Notes under the pieces: generated by a model
The model's database searches: none
What the model saw: the letters and a program-made list of their open reading frames with translations, nothing else
What the model was told of the DNA's origin: nothing
DNA from: UBA10438 sp964432155
GTDB lineage: Bacteria; Bacteroidota; Ignavibacteria; Kapaibacteriales; Kapaibacteriaceae
DNA length: 64,000 bases
Assembly (NCBI GenBank): GCA_964432155.1
Contig: CAYSMF010000002.1
Location: 62,001-126,000, forward strand
Reading direction: 5' to 3'
Program-made: the position numbers and the translations under genes
In this document: positions 25,116-33,222 of the stretch, piece by piece
Layout: every line of letters begins with the position of its first letter
Position numbering within the stretch: position 1 is the first letter of the stretch

Positions 25116-27164
25116 TCAGAACTTGAGGAGGTCTGCCAACTGTGCAGCCACACGTTCGATCGGTGGTATCACAGCATCCATCATGCCCTTGTTGTACGGA
25201 ATCGGCACGTCTGGCGGTGCACAGCGAACAACAGGTGCATCAAGGTTGCGGAACGCTTCAGCCATGATCACTGATGCGATTTCAGCCCCAAAGCCACTTG
25301 TGATCGTGTCTTCATGCAGCACCATGCAACGATTTGTCTTTGCCACCGATGCCATGACAAGATCCTTGTCCCATGGCACGATCGTACGCAAGTCGATGAT
25401 TTCGATGTCTTCGCCGAGGAGCTCGACTGCGCTCTTGGCACGGTGCACCATTTCGCCCCATGTCACAACAGTAGCACGTGAGCCTTCACGAACAACGGTG
25501 CCCACACCAAACGGCACGGTGTAGTCATCTCCAGGGTAGATTCCACGTCCAGGCGCTGTATCCTGAATTGCGCGATGCTCGAGGAAGAATGTTGGATCGT
25601 TACTGCGCAGCGCTGTGCGCAGCAGACCCACGGCATCCTGTGCATTCGATGGCATCGCAACACGCCATCCGATAGTGTGCGCAAAGATGGCTTCGCCACT
25701 CACGCTGTGCCACGGATCGCCGGTGCGCTTCGAGAAACCGACAGGAATGCGCACAACCATTGGTGCAGCGAAATCACCGTTCGTGCGCCAGCGAATCGTT
25801 CCTGCATCATTGATCTGTTCGGTTGCGGGATCGAGGTATTTCCGGAATTGAATCTCTGGCACTGGAACGAGTCCAGCCATTGCCATACCCACAGCGCGAC
25901 CGATAATACCCTCTTCGCTGAGCGACGTGTCGAATACACGATCAACACCATGGCGCGTCTGAAGGTCAACAGTAGCTCCGTGCACGCCCCCTTTCACGCC
26001 GACATCTTCACCGAAGACAACGACGCGATTATTGAGACGGAGTTCGACATCAAGTGTTCGCTTGACGGCTTCGATCAGGTTGACGCGAGGGCCTTCTTCT
26101 ACTTTCGCACCACTCGCATGTGGCGGCTGCACACCGTCGGCTGCGAGGCCTCCGTGGAGCGGAGCGTTTCCTTCGTCGAATGCCTTCGTCAGCGCGTCCG
26201 TTGGCGTTGGCTCTGGTTGTGCAACAGCTGCTTGACAGGCTTCACGGACTTCTGCGTCCACCTCTGCTACGAGTGCATCCCATCCTGCAGCATCAACGTA
26301 GTTCTTCTTGATGAAGAACTCGCGAAGCTTCCCGATTGGATCGCGTGCGAGTTCGTCCTCGCGCTGTTGTTGTGTCTTGTACGACTGACTGTCTGCACCT
26401 GAGTGTCCACAGATTCGCGGAACTCGCACACGAATGAGTGCAGGTGATTGATTCTCGCGGACGTGCGCAATGGTTTTTCCGATCATGCGATCGGCTTCAT
26501 CTGGGTTCGTGCCATCAACCTCGACAATACGGAGGTTGCCGAAGGAGCCGAGATTCTGTGCGATGTTACCACCAGGCGTCTGCATCGTGCCTGGAACGCT
26601 GATACCGAACTGATTATCCTCGATGAAGAAGATCATCGGAAGCTTGATTGTTGTCGCGATGTTGAGCGCCGCCCAGAAACCATTAGTCGCTGTCGATCCG
26701 TCGCCACCAAGTGCAACAGCAATGGCACCCTTCCATGCATCGTCCTGCATGACGCGCGTGCGATATGTGATGGCCTGCGCCCAACCGACGCATGGCGTGT
26801 ATTGTGCACCAACGTCGCCGCTGGCAGGCAGGACCGTAACACCGCGACGGTTCGGCAGATGATGCACAACTCCGATGTCGCGTCCACCGTTGCGACTCCC
26901 AGCACGAGCGAGAGGGCCAGCAAAGGATTCTTCGAAGCTCATCCCGGCACCAATCACGAACGGACGTGATCGGTAGTACACCGTTGCGCCATCGCGTCCA
27001 TGTTGCATGTGATGCGCCAGGATCGCTTGCGAGAGTTCATGTCCCTTCGCAGAGAACTGGTAGGTCACCTGTCCAGATGGAGCGAGTTCTGTTTCTTCAA
27101 TGATATCGATTGCGCGGGATGCGAGGACTGTCCGCGCGACGCTGAACCATTCGTGTTTTGTCAT
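25116..27164 (-). CDS. Alpha-keto-acid dehydrogenase E1, fused alpha and beta subunits
   Basis: 682-residue thiamine-diphosphate E1 that decarboxylates a 2-oxo acid and transfers the acyl group to E2 lipoate. The alpha half (residues about 1-310) has the ThDP motif GGDGSTATNGFWAALN (GDG at 154-156) ending in EDNQFGIS (Asn184). An Ala/Pro-rich linker follows (about 315-360), then the beta half (RVNLIEAVKRTLDVELRLN, VFGEDVGVKGGVHG, FDTSLSEEGIIGRAVGMA) through PIPYNKGMMDAVIPP. The layout matches branched-chain or generic 2-oxoacid dehydrogenases of Bacteroidota rather than E. coli-type AceE. The E2 gene is not in the window, but E3 (lpd) and lipB are at 41-43 kb. A minus-7 box ends 4 nt before the ATG. 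Confidence 0.92.
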   Translation of the reverse strand: MTKHEWFSVARTVLASRAIDIIEETELAPSGQVTYQFSAKGHELSQAILAHHMQHGRDGATVYYRSRPFVIGAGMSFEESFAGPLARAGSRNGGRDIGVVHHLPNRRGVTVLPASGDVGAQYTPCVGWAQAITYRTRVMQDDAWKGAIAVALGGDGSTATNGFWAALNIATTIKLPMIFFIEDNQFGISVPGTMQTPGGNIAQNLGSFGNLRIVEVDGTNPDEADRMIGKTIAHVRENQSPALIRVRVPRICGHSGADSQSYKTQQQREDELARDPIGKLREFFIKKNYVDAAGWDALVAEVDAEVREACQAAVAQPEPTPTDALTKAFDEGNAPLHGGLAADGVQPPHASGAKVEEGPRVNLIEAVKRTLDVELRLNNRVVVFGEDVGVKGGVHGATVDLQTRHGVDRVFDTSLSEEGIIGRAVGMAMAGLVPVPEIQFRKYLDPATEQINDAGTIRWRTNGDFAAPMVVRIPVGFSKRTGDPWHSVSGEAIFAHTIGWRVAMPSNAQDAVGLLRTALRSNDPTFFLEHRAIQDTAPGRGIYPGDDYTVPFGVGTVVREGSRATVVTWGEMVHRAKSAVELLGEDIEIIDLRTIVPWDKDLVMASVAKTNRCMVLHEDTITSGFGAEIASVIMAEAFRNLDAPVVRCAPPDVPIPYNKGMMDAVIPPIERVAAQLADLLKF

Positions 27165-27168
27165 GCTA

Positions 27169-27218
27169 CAAAACTACGCGACGGGGTCGTTTCACGACCC
27201 AATTCTAGCGTATTTTTG
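27169..27218. promoter_or_regulatory. Divergent promoters flanking a 17-bp palindrome
   Basis: Between the E1 and T9SS cargo genes, a minus-strand TAGTTTTG (27176-27169) and a plus-strand TATTTTTG (27211-27218) face outward, both exact TAnnTTTG matches. Midway lies the perfect palindrome GGGTCGT-TTC-ACGACCC (27184-27200), 7 bp from the minus-strand box and 10 bp from the plus-strand box, well placed as an operator for both genes. On the minus strand only 4 nt separate the box from the E1 ATG. Confidence 0.6.
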
Positions 27219-27241
27219 TACATCATTTTCAAGGCACCACA

Positions 27242-28192
27242 ATGAATCGATTTCTTGCTGTAATCTCCCTCTTCGTGCTCGCGCTGTCGAGCGCATCTGC
27301 ACAGTTTGATCTCCTTTCACCGTTTGCACCCAAGGACTGTCTCTCGGCGGCCCGTAACGCCGCGGGCGGTGCAGCGGCTAACGCACGCTTGGTCTCCCTT
27401 ATCAGCATCGGTTTTCCGGTCGGAGTGGATTCCACGGCCCCGCCAATTGACCTTTCGATGAATCCGAAGGATGGAAAAGCTCGACTCTGGGTCTATGCGT
27501 TCATCGCAGGAGCTACAGATTCGGTCGTGACCGTACCTATGGTGCGCCTCGTCATTGCATGTCAGGATGCGCGTACACTGCTTGGCGGTGGCGGTCAGGA
27601 ACCAGATATTCCTATCGATGGCATCGGTACGATTCCTCTTCCAACGAACTACATCGAAGGTTCCGGCCTCGCTTCTCGCCTTAACGCTAACGCCGAGTAC
27701 CAGCAATTCCGAACAGCCTACCCAGACAGCACGCCGTCGCTTGTCGTGCTGACGACCTCTCCGGAAGAAGCATTTGGCTTCCCAGCACAAACACCGTTTT
27801 GGTTGATCAATTGGGCTCCATTTGGAGAGGATCCGGGCATGGATTCAACGTCGGTCCCATTTGTTTGCCTCGTGCATGCCACCACTGGTGAGACAATCTG
27901 TGGCGCTGACATCTTTACATCGGTTCAAGAGGTTGAAGATGGTCACGTGATGGTCGCACCGAATCCCTCGGTTGATCACACAACCATTTCCCTCCCAGCA
28001 TCGTGGCTCGGATCAGTTGTCAACGTTGACGCAGTCTCCCCCTCCGGCCAGATCATCAACCTCGCAAGCGCAATGCAAGTGGCAAGTCCGCTCATCACTG
28101 TGTCAACAACCTCGTTGGCAACTGGAGCATACATGCTGCGCGTTCACACATCGAATGCGAACGTTGTGCTCCCTCTCCGTGTTGTCAAGTAA
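27242..28192 (+). CDS. Secreted protein with C-terminal T9SS sorting domain
   Basis: 316-residue protein of unknown function. A Sec signal peptide (FLAVISLFVLALSSASAQ) is followed by an Ala/Gly-rich start and a mixed beta-rich body of about 200 residues with four scattered Cys that could form disulphides (Cys33, 109, 209 and 219). The last 80 residues match the type A sorting domain of type IX secretion: APNPSVDHTTISLP, VNVDAVSPSGQII, SLATGAYMLRVHT and the terminal VVLPLRVVK, with the PNP start and the GAYMLRV beta-strand typical of such domains. It is therefore expected to cross the outer membrane through the T9SS and be processed by PorU (encoded at 36.6-40.6 kb). No enzyme motif is recognised. 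Confidence 0.85.
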   Translation: MNRFLAVISLFVLALSSASAQFDLLSPFAPKDCLSAARNAAGGAAANARLVSLISIGFPVGVDSTAPPIDLSMNPKDGKARLWVYAFIAGATDSVVTVPMVRLVIACQDARTLLGGGGQEPDIPIDGIGTIPLPTNYIEGSGLASRLNANAEYQQFRTAYPDSTPSLVVLTTSPEEAFGFPAQTPFWLINWAPFGEDPGMDSTSVPFVCLVHATTGETICGADIFTSVQEVEDGHVMVAPNPSVDHTTISLPASWLGSVVNVDAVSPSGQIINLASAMQVASPLITVSTTSLATGAYMLRVHTSNANVVLPLRVVK

Positions 28193-28247
28193 TCGACCGC
28201 AGTACACTCAATAACGACGATCTCATCACGCACTAAATCCAGCAATC

Positions 28248-29660
28248 ATGTATCCTCATCTTCGCTCTTCGGATCCAGAACTCTACAACGCTGTTCAAGG
28301 TGAATACGAACGCCAACGCGACAAGATCGAATTGATCGCGAGCGAGAACTTCACCTCACTCGCCGTGATGGAAGCTCAGGGTGGTATTCTCACGAACAAG
28401 TACGCTGAAGGCTATCCCGGCAAGCGTTACTATGGCGGATGTGAGTGGGTCGATGTTGCTGAGAACATCGCTATTGAGCGACTCAAGAAGTTGTTCGACG
28501 CCGAGTACGCAAACGTGCAGCCGCATTCGGGCTCTGGTGCAAACATGGCGGTGTACTTCACCTACCTCAAGCCTGGCGATACGGTTCTTGGTATGGATCT
28601 GTCGCACGGCGGGCACCTGACACACGGCTCACCGGTGAACTTCTCGGGCATGTTCTACAACTTCATTGGGTACGGACTCGACAAAGAGACGGGACGCATT
28701 GACTACAACGTTGTCGAGAAGCTGGCCATGGAGCACAAGCCGAAGATGATCACTGTGGGTGCAAGTGCGTACTCACGTGAAATCGACTTCGCGGCGTTCC
28801 GACAGATTGCTGACAAGGTTGGCGCATTCTTGCTTGCCGACATTGCGCACCCTGCAGGTCTGATTGCCAAGGGGCGCCTGCAGAGCCCCGTTCCCTACTG
28901 TGATATCGTCACATCGACAACACACAAGACGCTTCGTGGTCCACGCGGTGGTCTGATTGTGATGGGCAAGAACTACGAGAACCCATTCGGCAAGGTCGCT
29001 CCAAAGAGCGGACGCAAGAAGCTCATGGGCGAGCTGATCGACTCAATGGTGATGCCTGGTATTCAGGGCGGACCACTGATGCACGTCATCGCAGCAAAGG
29101 CCGTCGCGTTCGGCGAGTGTCTTACAGACGAGTTCGACGCCTACACCAAGCAAGTGATTCGCAACGCGCAGGCAATGGCCGACGAGCTGATGAAGCTCGA
29201 CTATAACATTGTCTCCGGTGGAACAGAGAACCACCTGATGTTGATTGACCTTCGTAACAAGAACGTTACCGGCAAAGCAGCCGAGCTAGCACTCGACGCA
29301 TCTGGCATCACATGTAACAAGAACGCCGTACCATACGATACGCAACCACCACTGGTAACAAGTGGTATTCGTCTTGGTGCTGCAGCGATGACCAGCCGTG
29401 GCTTCATGGAAGACGATATGCGCCACATTGCACGCCTCATCGATCGCGTGATCACAAACGTAGGCAACGAGGACGTGTACACAGCTGTGAAGGGCGACGT
29501 GAAGCACTTCTGTCGTCAGTTCCCTCTCTATCCAAGCCTCAACTACTCGGTTGATGAGGTAGGAAAGCGCATCGGCGATGCACTGGACCATGCAGCAGAT
29601 TCAGTTGCTGACACCGTTCAGAGCATTGTCGACGAAGTAAAAGGGGCTATCAAGCCGTAA
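28248..29660 (+). CDS. glyA: Serine hydroxymethyltransferase
   Basis: 470-residue PLP enzyme that interconverts serine and glycine with tetrahydrofolate, feeding one-carbon metabolism. The substrate and cofactor regions IELIASENFTS, YAEGYPGKRYYGGCE and HSGSGANMAV are intact, and the Schiff-base Lys227 lies in VTSTTHKTLRGPRGGL. Compared with the usual length of about 420 residues, there is extra sequence at the C-terminus: after FCRQFPLYP a tail of about 47 residues (VDEVGKRIGDALDHAADSV and onward) looks like an amphipathic helix. It lies 55 bp after the T9SS cargo gene, with no terminator or clear promoter between. It overlaps the convergent tsaD gene by 11 bp. Confidence 0.96.
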   Translation: MYPHLRSSDPELYNAVQGEYERQRDKIELIASENFTSLAVMEAQGGILTNKYAEGYPGKRYYGGCEWVDVAENIAIERLKKLFDAEYANVQPHSGSGANMAVYFTYLKPGDTVLGMDLSHGGHLTHGSPVNFSGMFYNFIGYGLDKETGRIDYNVVEKLAMEHKPKMITVGASAYSREIDFAAFRQIADKVGAFLLADIAHPAGLIAKGRLQSPVPYCDIVTSTTHKTLRGPRGGLIVMGKNYENPFGKVAPKSGRKKLMGELIDSMVMPGIQGGPLMHVIAAKAVAFGECLTDEFDAYTKQVIRNAQAMADELMKLDYNIVSGGTENHLMLIDLRNKNVTGKAAELALDASGITCNKNAVPYDTQPPLVTSGIRLGAAAMTSRGFMEDDMRHIARLIDRVITNVGNEDVYTAVKGDVKHFCRQFPLYPSLNYSVDEVGKRIGDALDHAADSVADTVQSIVDEVKGAIKP

Positions 29661-30687
29661 CCTCGGCGCGTAGCGCGCGAGGTGATATCGTGAACGTCGG
29701 AGGGAAGTTCTCGGGCGTGCACGTCTGTGGATCGACACGGAGCGCTGCGATGAATCCAATCATAGCAGCATTGTCCACGCAATAATCCATGCGAGGTGCG
29801 ACGAACATCATTGATCGTCGCGTTGCTTCGTCGTGCATTCGCGACCGCAGTTCACTGTTGGCGCTCACGCCGCCTGCGATCACCACGGCACGTACACCTT
29901 CGCGGTCGGCAGCGCGCATGGTCTTCTGCACAAGGATGTCAACAATCGCGCGCTGTGCACTCGCACACAGATCCTCCATCGGCAGATCTGTCTGTGAAGC
30001 ACGAAGACGTTCAACTTCACGTCGGACGGACGTCTTGAGTCCGCTAAATGAGAAGTCGTCATCATGCGTATCTCGCAGGCCGCGAGGGAACTGGAACCGT
30101 GTGGGATCCCCGGTTCGCGCCAGACGATCGACATGAGGTCCACCCGGATATCCAAGACCAATCAGTTTCGCAATCTTATCGAATGCCTCTCCTGCCGCAT
30201 CGTCGCGCGTTGAACCAAGAATGCGATAGGCCGTTGGACCATCAATCCGAAAGATGCTTGTGTGGCCGCCACTGACCACAAGACAGATACTTGGGTATGG
30301 CAGCTCTGGATGTTCGAGGTAGCCAGAGTACAAGTGTGCTTCGATGTGATGAATCGGAATGATTGGCTTGTGAAAGCGTACTGCCAGCCCCTTGGCCATA
30401 TGAGCGCCGACAAGTAGTGATCCAGCAAGACCAGGTCCGTAGGTTACGGCAATCGCATCGACGTGTTCCATGGTCACGGATGCTTCCTGGAGTGCAGCGC
30501 GGACAATTGGTCCAATCCCACGCACATGCTCGCGTGATGCAAGCTCGGGGACGATACCTCCGTAGAGGTTATGAATGTCCTGTGACGACACGATGTTGCT
30601 CAAGACCTCACCGCCACGCACAACCGACGCGGCAGTGTCATCACATGATGTCTCGATAGCGAGAATGGTCAGCGAACGATCTTCCAC
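29650..30687 (-). CDS. tsaD: tRNA N6-threonylcarbamoyladenosine transferase TsaD
   Basis: 345-residue Kae1/TsaD ASKHA-fold protein that transfers the threonylcarbamoyl group to A37 of ANN-decoding tRNAs, acting with TsaB and TsaE. The N-terminal ILAIETSCDDTAASVV phosphate loop, the metal-binding HxxxH (His114 and His118 in HHIEAH), VVSGGHTSIF, and the C-terminal VIAGGVSANSELR and DYCVDNAAMIG motifs are all present, and length is normal. It overlaps the end of cinA by 19 bp, indicating an operon, and converges with glyA. No tsaB or tsaE is in the window. Confidence 0.97.
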   Translation of the reverse strand: MEDRSLTILAIETSCDDTAASVVRGGEVLSNIVSSQDIHNLYGGIVPELASREHVRGIGPIVRAALQEASVTMEHVDAIAVTYGPGLAGSLLVGAHMAKGLAVRFHKPIIPIHHIEAHLYSGYLEHPELPYPSICLVVSGGHTSIFRIDGPTAYRILGSTRDDAAGEAFDKIAKLIGLGYPGGPHVDRLARTGDPTRFQFPRGLRDTHDDDFSFSGLKTSVRREVERLRASQTDLPMEDLCASAQRAIVDILVQKTMRAADREGVRAVVIAGGVSANSELRSRMHDEATRRSMMFVAPRMDYCVDNAAMIGFIAALRVDPQTCTPENFPPTFTISPRALRAEVTA

Positions 30688-31910
30688 AACATCCCCAATG
30701 CCGAACCCACACTGCGTTCGCGCGTGATTCGGCGATCATTACCAAACAGAAAACGATGGACGACAGTCTCGGTTGGGGTTGCGACAGCAATCCACACCGT
30801 ACCGACAGGCTTTGTCTCGGTGCCTCCTGTCGGTCCAGCAATCCCCGTGATACCGATACCATACGTGGTGTCGAAACGACGTCGAACTCCCTCGGCAAGC
30901 GCAATTGCAACCGGCTCACTGACTGCTCCATGCGATGCAATCAGCGTTGCGTCGACTCCGAGCTGAGCAATCTTACTTTCGTTGCTGTAGACCAACACTC
31001 CACCGATGAACCATGCACTACACCCGGGAACGTCGGTGAATGCTCCACCGAGTAAACCACCGGTGCACGACTCGGCAACGGAAACGGTCTCGCCACGATC
31101 TCGGAGACGGAGTCCAACAACTTCCGCCAGCGAGGTATCGCCTTCACCGAAAATGAACCGACCAGCACGCTCATAGATAAACGCGCAGATGCGCTCGAGT
31201 TCAGCTGTACGCTCTTCTGCCGATGGCGCGGTAGCTCCCACACGCATCCGTACGCCGAGGTAGTTTGGCAGAAACGCGAGTGTCGATGTTCCAAGGAACA
31301 TCGACGGATCGCCAAGCAAATCAGCGAGCGAACTCTCGGCAATGCCCACCGTCATGAGAGTACGATACGATGTGCTCGGCACCGATTGTTCAGCAAGACG
31401 TTCACGAAGCCACGGAAGGACCGACTGGTCCATGATTGCCTTCATCTCTGTCGGCACACCGGGCAACACAATCAGCACGGAACTCCCATGATGGAGAAGC
31501 ATACCTGCAGCGGTGCCGTGCGGATTTGGTAGAATCGTTGCACGTGATGGAACCATGGCCTGACGCATGTTGCGTTCGGTGAGTTCCCTTCCACGCTGCG
31601 CCATCCATGCATGCAGATGAGATAGCAATGCTGCTGACTCCACAAGCGTGTCGCCAGTGTATGATGCTACCACATCCTTTGTGATATCGTCATGCGTCGG
31701 ACCCAGTCCACCGGTGATGATCACCACATCGGATACCGGCGTCAGTCGATCAAGCGTAGCAACGATTTCTGATGCATCATCCCCGATTGTTACGTGTTCC
31801 GACACGGCGCATCCGATCGCTGTACATACGGCAGCAATCCAAGACGCATTCGTATTGGTGACCTGACCAATCCGTACCTCGTCACCGATTGAACAAAGCG
31901 CAACAATCAT
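30669..31910 (-). CDS. cinA: CinA-family protein (MoCF domain plus nicotinamide-nucleotide amidase domain)
   Basis: 413-residue two-domain protein. The N-terminal MoCF-like domain (CSIGDEVRIGQVTNTNASWI, ITGGLGPTHDDITKDVV) is linked in other bacteria to ADP-ribose pyrophosphatase activity. The C-terminal CinA domain (VSVAESCTGGLLGGAFTDVP, YGIGITGIAGPTGGTETKPV) resembles PncC, which deamidates NMN in pyridine nucleotide salvage. Both domains are intact and the length is typical. The gene starts 12 bp after the T-run of the rplS terminator, so it must have its own promoter in that short space or rely on read-through. It is followed by tsaD with a 19-bp overlap. Confidence 0.93.
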   Translation of the reverse strand: MIVALCSIGDEVRIGQVTNTNASWIAAVCTAIGCAVSEHVTIGDDASEIVATLDRLTPVSDVVIITGGLGPTHDDITKDVVASYTGDTLVESAALLSHLHAWMAQRGRELTERNMRQAMVPSRATILPNPHGTAAGMLLHHGSSVLIVLPGVPTEMKAIMDQSVLPWLRERLAEQSVPSTSYRTLMTVGIAESSLADLLGDPSMFLGTSTLAFLPNYLGVRMRVGATAPSAEERTAELERICAFIYERAGRFIFGEGDTSLAEVVGLRLRDRGETVSVAESCTGGLLGGAFTDVPGCSAWFIGGVLVYSNESKIAQLGVDATLIASHGAVSEPVAIALAEGVRRRFDTTYGIGITGIAGPTGGTETKPVGTVWIAVATPTETVVHRFLFGNDRRITRERSVGSALGMLWKIVR

Positions 31911-31921
31911 CGTGGTATCCC

Positions 31922-31948
31922 AAAAAAAAGCCCCGATTGAATCGGGGC
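31922..31948 (-). terminator. Rho-independent terminator of rplS
   Basis: On the minus strand, the stem ATCGGGGC complement pair (31930-31937 with 31941-31948, 8 bp, loop TGA) is followed by eight T (31929-31922). It begins 8 bp after the rplS stop. A textbook intrinsic terminator. Confidence 0.92.
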
Positions 31949-31955
31949 GGTTTAC

Positions 31956-32339
31956 TTACGACAGCTTTTGACGAATCTTCTTCTCGCTCATACCGCGCAG
32001 GTAGTAAAGCTTCGCGCGACGGACAGTGCCTTCCTTCAGCACTTGCAGCGATTGAATGATTGGTGAGTGGATCGGGAAGATACGCTCAACACCAACGCCG
32101 TTCGAGATCTTCCGTACACGGAATGTCTCGTTCATACCGCTTCCGCGGCGTGCGATGACTACACCTTGGAAGTTCTGGATACGTTCCTTTTCGCCTTCAA
32201 CAACGCGCACAGCGATCTTCACTGTGTCGCCCGGGCGGAATGATGGGATCTCTGGTGAGAGATCGCCAGCCTTGGCCTTGCGCTGTTCGAATGCTTCGAC
32301 AGCCGCGAGGTTTTCAATGTTCTTGACTTTTGGATGCAT
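31956..32339 (-). CDS. rplS: 50S ribosomal protein L19
   Basis: 127-residue L19, located at the 30S-50S interface. The start at 32339 (MHPKVKNIENL) is preferred over an in-frame ATG at 32384, which would precede the promoter-derived leader. Conserved segments are FRPGDTVKIAVRVVEGEKER, QNFQGVVIARRGSGMNETF, VGVERIFPIHSP and VRRAKLYYLRGMSEKKIRQK. It is not next to rpsP, rimM or trmD, its usual operon partners; it appears monocistronic, with its own promoter box (32389-32382) and terminator. Confidence 0.98.
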   Translation of the reverse strand: MHPKVKNIENLAAVEAFEQRKAKAGDLSPEIPSFRPGDTVKIAVRVVEGEKERIQNFQGVVIARRGSGMNETFRVRKISNGVGVERIFPIHSPIIQSLQVLKEGTVRRAKLYYLRGMSEKKIRQKLS

Positions 32340-32381
32340 GATATCCCTGTTCGAAAAGATGTTGCGATTGGAATAGGACAG

Positions 32382-32413
32382 CAAAGATACGAGAAATCAT
32401 GGAACATATGCAA
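32382..32413 (-). promoter_or_regulatory. rplS promoter (TTG-N21-TATCTTTG)
   Basis: On the minus strand, TATCTTTG at 32389-32382 matches the TAnnTTTG minus-7 consensus, and a TTG (32413-32411, within GGTTG) lies 21 bp upstream. A start near 32377 would leave a leader of about 38 nt before the rplS ATG, long enough for an L19 or stem-loop control element, though none is evident. Confidence 0.65.
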
Positions 32414-32469
32414 CCCCTTGTATAACATCGGGTTACGATGCGTTCACGGGAATCTCCCCCTCTGCGGTA

Positions 32470-33222
32470 CTACTTCTTGCGAAGAATGAGTGGCCGTGGT
32501 GCGCGTTTCGAGCCGATCGGAGTCAGCGTGAGCATATCGTCGGCACGGTTAACCACATAGCTGCGAGGCTTGCCCTGAGTTGAGATAAGCGTAAGGCGCA
32601 GCGTTGTAGGCTCGATGGTGAGCTCATACGGGAATGTCGCCCCATCGATGGTGGCTACCATGGTCGGCGTAAACGTCACTGCTGCGCCACGTGTATCGAT
32701 CCAGGACCCGGAGAGAACTGACGTGTTGATCATGCGCTTGAGAATGAAGAGCGGGTCTGTGTTCTTTGAAGGGAGCTTTCCCAACACAATTGGCTTCTTC
32801 TCAATGCTATCGAGTTCGGTGAGTGCGATGTACGAATTCTGTCGTGCATCGCTTGCGACCATCCACACGGGTGCGTCCTCAGTACCGATTGCCCACTTCA
32901 GGCCAATGTTCGGCACCATCGTCTTGAGCATCAACCCACGCTCTTCACGTCCGACCGACAAACCAACACGGACATTGCCCGCTTGATTAGTGGAATCGAT
33001 GACCATGTAGAGTGGCTCACGCTCGGTCTTGGCTGCCAGCGCTTGTTCAATCGATGCTGTCTTGTGAAGCGTTTCGATGAACGCGCTATGAAACCATGTG
33101 CCGTGAAACTCACCATAGGACGCCTGCTGCGAGCCCGACATTCCTTGCGAGAATGTCGGGCTCGGTGTCAGTACACAGAGGAGTAGCATTATGCACAGCG
33201 TGCACAGAGCAACGTTCTTCAT
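32470..33222 (-). CDS. Secreted protein of unknown function
   Basis: 250-residue protein. The start at 33222 overlaps the P5C dehydrogenase stop as ATGA and gives the signal peptide MKNVALCTLCIMLLLCVLTP, with probable cleavage after TFSQ. The mature part is beta-rich without recognised motif: YGEFHGTWFHSAFIETLHKT near the start, a central IGLKWAIGTEDAPVWMVASD, and a C-terminal half (SGSWIDTRGAAVTFTPTMVA, ATFPYELTIEPTTLRLTLIS) reminiscent of small beta-barrel or lipocalin-like domains. That resemblance is weak. There is no lipobox and no T9SS sorting domain, so it is expected in the periplasm. Its coupling to an amino acid catabolic enzyme is unexplained. Confidence 0.7.
   Translation of the reverse strand: MKNVALCTLCIMLLLCVLTPSPTFSQGMSGSQQASYGEFHGTWFHSAFIETLHKTASIEQALAAKTEREPLYMVIDSTNQAGNVRVGLSVGREERGLMLKTMVPNIGLKWAIGTEDAPVWMVASDARQNSYIALTELDSIEKKPIVLGKLPSKNTDPLFILKRMINTSVLSGSWIDTRGAAVTFTPTMVATIDGATFPYELTIEPTTLRLTLISTQGKPRSYVVNRADDMLTLTPIGSKRAPRPLILRKK

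Noticed and set aside
25575..26402. 275-residue plus-strand open frame
   Set aside because: Lies wholly opposite the conserved E1 dehydrogenase coding sequence and shows no protein motif.
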